Positions 15,401 to 16,818 of a DNA stretch of 16,818 nt are shown piece by piece. The DNA comes from an uncultured Eubacteriales bacterium (GTDB taxonomy: Bacteria; Bacillota; Clostridia; Oscillospirales; Oscillospiraceae): assembly GCA_900546415.1 (NCBI GenBank), contig URCY01000042.1:1-16818 (forward strand). Direction: 5' to 3'. Position numbers and translations under genes: made by a program. Below the pieces are notes generated by a model that was not told the origin of the DNA, made no database searches, and saw only the letters and a list, made by a program, of their open reading frames with translations. Within the stretch, counting starts at the first letter, position 1. Each line of letters starts with the position of its first letter.

Positions 15401-16009
15401 CTCGAGATCCGCGGCGCTGGCAGCCTGCTCGGCGCGGCGCAGTCCGGCCATATGATCTCGATCGGCTATGACCTCTATCTCAAGCTGCTTGAGGAGGCCG
15501 TTCTGGAGGAGCGCGGCGAAAAGCCGGTCGAGGAGGTCGCCTGCACGGCCGACCTCGACGTCACGGCGAACATCGACAAGAGCTATGTCTCCTCCGGCGA
15601 GCAGCGCATGGATCTCTACCGCCGCATGGCCGCGATCCGTTCGCAGGAGGACGCCGACGAGCTGCTCGACGAGATGGTCGACCGCTACGGCGACCTGCCC
15701 AGAGGCGCAATGAACCTGATCGACATTGCCCTGCTGCGTGCAAGAGCAGCCGCCTCCGGCGTCAGCGACATCAGTCAGAAGGGCAGAACGCTCTGCTTTA
15801 CGCTCTCGGGCTTCGATTTCAACGCCATCGGTGCGCTCTGCGCCAAGCAGGAATATCAAAAGCGCCTGTTTCTCTCGCCCAAGGCCGACAAGCCGACCCT
15901 GACCTACAATCTGGCGGCCAAGGAGAACGCCCTGCACGCGGCGCAGACGATCATCCGCGATTACGCCGCCGTGCGCGGCGGAGATGCGTTCGGCCATGGT
16001 GAATCGTGA
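12473..16009 (+). CDS. mfd: Transcription-repair coupling factor Mfd
   Basis: A 1178-residue ATP-dependent translocase, normal length, that removes RNA polymerase stalled at DNA lesions and recruits UvrA. The N-terminal UvrB-like module is visible (about 1-330, with QFAVRGGIVDVYSP and RIEFFGDEIDAMGFFDP). The polymerase-interaction domain starts near 503 with LSPGDLIVHEYHGIGRYVGM. The RecG-like motor has Walker A GDVGFGKT (655-662), DEEQ (756-759), LSATPIPRTL, then TTIIETGIDIPN and QIRGRVGRS. The C-terminal TRCF domain contains MDLYRRMA and DRYGDLP. GGAGG (12461-12465) is 7 nt before the ATG. It follows prs and pth as in many Firmicutes, but fin, which lies between pth and mfd in Bacillus, is not present. 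Confidence 0.98.
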   Translation: MVQQLLQALHALPDWNALCAALRKNEPVGVSGAAQINRSHLIAALQEELRRPALIVCQDEMAARRLQEELKAFLNEEYPLLPSRDLTFYAASAISRGWEQRRLKLLYALLTAPTTVITTWEALCLRTMPPELLRACALTVTPDAPITPEELIFRLTQSGYSRCTLVEGVGQFAVRGGIVDVYSPAHEQPVRIEFFGDEIDAMGFFDPVSQRRVENAERAVLLPVAETLPRLHPQGTEGLAAELRGLIARQRRRRAPNEALIKTLTEDAEALESGVSFSAADRYMALIYPEFACAADYLPADAPVYFCDHGNLRRSAYRFTEEEGMQLDSLLQSGLLCGELCEFSGGWEDICDRLRGHGAVFLDSFLAAAYPRSLEPRLLVNVTAKQLPSYGGNLDAAVTDLSFYQKNDFASLVLCGNRRRGEILAQMLREKGLSAFLAFPLEKLPRAGQILLTDGALPFGMEYPDLHLAVLTEGQLIAPQQPKTRRRKAKASNRQKLDSFADLSPGDLIVHEYHGIGRYVGMEQMKIDGAVKDYVKIAYQGSDVLYVPATQLDLISKYISGGEETAVRLNKLGGDTWEKTKTRAKAAAKELAIDLIKLYAERKRRMGFAFAADSPWQAEFEQNFPYAETDDQLRCIEEIKTDMEAPQPMDRLLCGDVGFGKTEVALRAAMKAILDGKQVAILVPTTVLAQQHYTTAVNRFRGFPVQIGVLSRFCTPAQVKKNMADLRAGTLDLIVGTHKLLQKDVQFHDLGLLIVDEEQRFGVTHKEKLKELSRGVDVLTLSATPIPRTLNMALSGIRDMSTIEEPPHDRYPVQTFVLEYAEPVLMDAIRRELERGGQVYFLHNRVESIEQCAARIKKAFPDVEVGVAHGKMGEEGLSDVMQRMAEGEIRILVCTTIIETGIDIPNVNTLIIEDADKLGLAQLHQIRGRVGRSSRHAFAYLTFRRGKVLTEVAEKRLNAIRDYAEFGSGFKIAMRDLEIRGAGSLLGAAQSGHMISIGYDLYLKLLEEAVLEERGEKPVEEVACTADLDVTANIDKSYVSSGEQRMDLYRRMAAIRSQEDADELLDEMVDRYGDLPRGAMNLIDIALLRARAAASGVSDISQKGRTLCFTLSGFDFNAIGALCAKQEYQKRLFLSPKADKPTLTYNLAAKENALHAAQTIIRDYAAVRGGDAFGHGES

Positions 16010-16037
16010 AACCCGCGCGGAAAGTTCATGCATTTTT

Positions 16038-16055
16038 TACAAATTTCTACAAATT
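16038..16055 (+). repeat. 10-bp-phased direct repeat upstream of the pckA promoter
   Basis: TACAAATT occurs at 16038-16045 and again at 16048-16055, one helical turn apart, in an AT-rich patch ending 5 bp before the -35. It could be an UP-element-like stretch or a regulator site. Confidence 0.45.
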
Positions 16056-16060
16056 GTCTA

Positions 16061-16089
16061 TAGCCAAGAACCCGGACTCATGCTATAAT
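16061..16089 (+). promoter_or_regulatory. Promoter of pckA
   Basis: A perfect -10 TATAAT (16084-16089) is extended by TG at 16081-16082. The -35 TAGCCA (16061-16066, 4/6) has a 17-bp spacer. Transcription would begin near 16096, leaving a leader of about 82 nt. Confidence 0.83.
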
Positions 16090-16105
16090 GATATTCGGTA
16101 AGCAA

Positions 16106-16160
16106 TGGCGTTCAGCCACCAGCAAGGCGGGTCGATCCCCGGCCTGCCCAGCATATTTTT
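16106..16160 (+). promoter_or_regulatory. Structured leader of pckA
   Basis: TGGC (16106-16109) pairs with GCCA (16115-16118). GGCGGG (16126-16131) pairs with CCTGCC (16143-16148) with one G-T wobble, and GC at 16122-16123 can pair with GC at 16151-16152. Five T residues follow at 16156-16160, just before the ribosome binding site (GAGG at 16166-16169). The second hairpin plus T tract is terminator-like, so conditional termination is possible. I recognise no known riboswitch. Confidence 0.4.
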
Positions 16161-16177
16161 GAAAAGAGGTTTTAACA

Positions 16178-16818
16178 ATGGCAGAACTGAATTTGAGCAA
16201 GTATGGCATCAACGGTGCTACCGAGATCCTCCACAATCCGTCTTATGAGACGCTCTTCGCAGAGGAGACCAAGGAAGGACTGTCCGGCTACGAGGTCGGC
16301 CGCGTCAGCGAGCTCGGCGCAGTTGACGTCATGACCGGCATCTACACCGGCCGTTCCCCCAAGGATAAATACATCGTCATGGACGAGAACTCCAAAAACA
16401 CCGTCTGGTGGACCTCCGACGAGTATAAGAACGACAACCATCCGATGAGCGAGGAGACTTGGGCGAAGGTCAAGGCTCTGGCGCAGAACGAGCTGTCCGG
16501 CAAGCGCCTGTTCGTCATGGACGCCTTCTGCGGCGCGAATAAGGACACCCGCATGGCCATCCGCTTCGTCATGGAAGTCGCTTGGCAGGCACACTTTGTC
16601 AAGAACATGTTCATCCGCCCGACCGAGGAGGAGCTGGCCAACTTTGAGCCGGACTTCGTCGTCTACACCGCATCCAAGGCCAAGGTCGAGAACTACGAGG
16701 AGCTGGGTCTGAACTCCGCGACCTGCGTCGCCTTCAACATCACCAGCCGTGAGCAGGTCATCATCAACACCTGGTACGGCGGCGAGATGAAGAAGGGCAT
16801 GTTCTCCATGATGAACTA
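16178..16818 (+). CDS. pckA: Phosphoenolpyruvate carboxykinase (ATP), N-terminal part
   Basis: The first 213 residues are present, and the gene runs off the right edge; the family is about 530 residues. PckA interconverts oxaloacetate plus ATP and phosphoenolpyruvate, CO2 plus ADP. Recognisable motifs are TGRSPKDKY (57-65), where Arg59 binds substrate, and WYGGEMKKGMFSMMNY (199-214) with Tyr200 and the lysines near 205-206 that bind substrate and metal. The start MAELNLSKYGING is preceded by GAGG (16166-16169) 8 nt upstream. In anaerobic gut Clostridia the enzyme may run in either direction, towards gluconeogenesis or CO2 fixation into oxaloacetate; the sequence does not say which. The nucleotide- and Mn-binding C-terminal motifs are outside the window. 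Confidence 0.97.
   Translation, partial: MAELNLSKYGINGATEILHNPSYETLFAEETKEGLSGYEVGRVSELGAVDVMTGIYTGRSPKDKYIVMDENSKNTVWWTSDEYKNDNHPMSEETWAKVKALAQNELSGKRLFVMDAFCGANKDTRMAIRFVMEVAWQAHFVKNMFIRPTEEELANFEPDFVVYTASKAKVENYEELGLNSATCVAFNITSREQVIINTWYGGEMKKGMFSMMN

Noticed and set aside
13742..16033. Minus-strand open frame of 763 codons opposite mfd
   Set aside because: It lies antisense to the motor and C-terminal domains of mfd, whose motifs are intact. Its composition is a codon-bias artefact.
16126..16148. tRNA T-arm (GGGTCGATCCCC resembles GGTTCGATCC)
   Set aside because: No acceptor, D or anticodon arm can be built around it, and the T-loop lacks one of the two conserved T residues. It is better explained as a leader hairpin of pckA.
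1..16818. Mobile element, CRISPR array, toxin-antitoxin or defence system
   Set aside because: No transposase, integrase, spaced repeat array or defence-associated domain was found. The GIY-YIG gene is the stand-alone YhbQ-like housekeeping type.

Overview
The window looks like an ordinary chromosomal stretch from a high-GC member of the Clostridia, most likely an Oscillospiraceae/Ruminococcaceae-type gut anaerobe. This is inferred from the GC-rich coding sequence, Gram-positive Shine-Dalgarno sites (AGGAG/GGAGG), promoters of the TGn extended -10 type, and the gene orders maf-mreC-mreD-PBP2 and prs-pth-mfd. Every confident gene lies on the + strand. I see no insertion sequence, prophage, CRISPR array, tRNA or rRNA, and no clear sign of a novel multi-gene system.

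Layout. Bases 1-440 hold the possible last codons of an upstream gene, a small cluster of DnaA-box-like 9-mers, a promoter and a structured leader. Bases 441-7228 carry a possible operon: U32 peptidase-family protein (RlhA-like), maf, mreC, mreD, a class B PBP2 and an ECF-transporter S component. It runs on at close spacing into a TIGR01440 protein and a GNAT-like protein, and ends at a strong intrinsic terminator (8429-8458). The maf-mreC-mreD-PBP2 block builds the lateral cell wall, but mreB is absent from its usual place beside mreC.

The second unit starts at a good promoter (8571-8599). Upstream of it is an excellent match to an ArgR/AhrC operator. It encodes arginine deiminase (arcA), a Dabb-domain protein and a GIY-YIG protein, and ends in a probable terminator. 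No arcB, arcC or arcD accompanies arcA here.

The third unit is prs-pth-mfd (PRPP synthesis, peptidyl-tRNA rescue, transcription-coupled repair), driven by a strong promoter at 10565-10592. Between promoter and prs lies a roughly 225-nt leader with a terminator-like hairpin and a 44-codon ORF that ends in the terminator's T tract. This is either an attenuator or a small separate RNA, and is one of the two best leads in the window.

The last unit begins with a promoter at 16061-16089, preceded by a 10-bp-phased direct repeat and followed by a structured leader. It is ATP-dependent PEP carboxykinase (pckA), cut by the right edge of the window.

Protein calls rest on motif recognition by eye. Regulatory sites were found by reading the bases and have not been tested by folding or database search.
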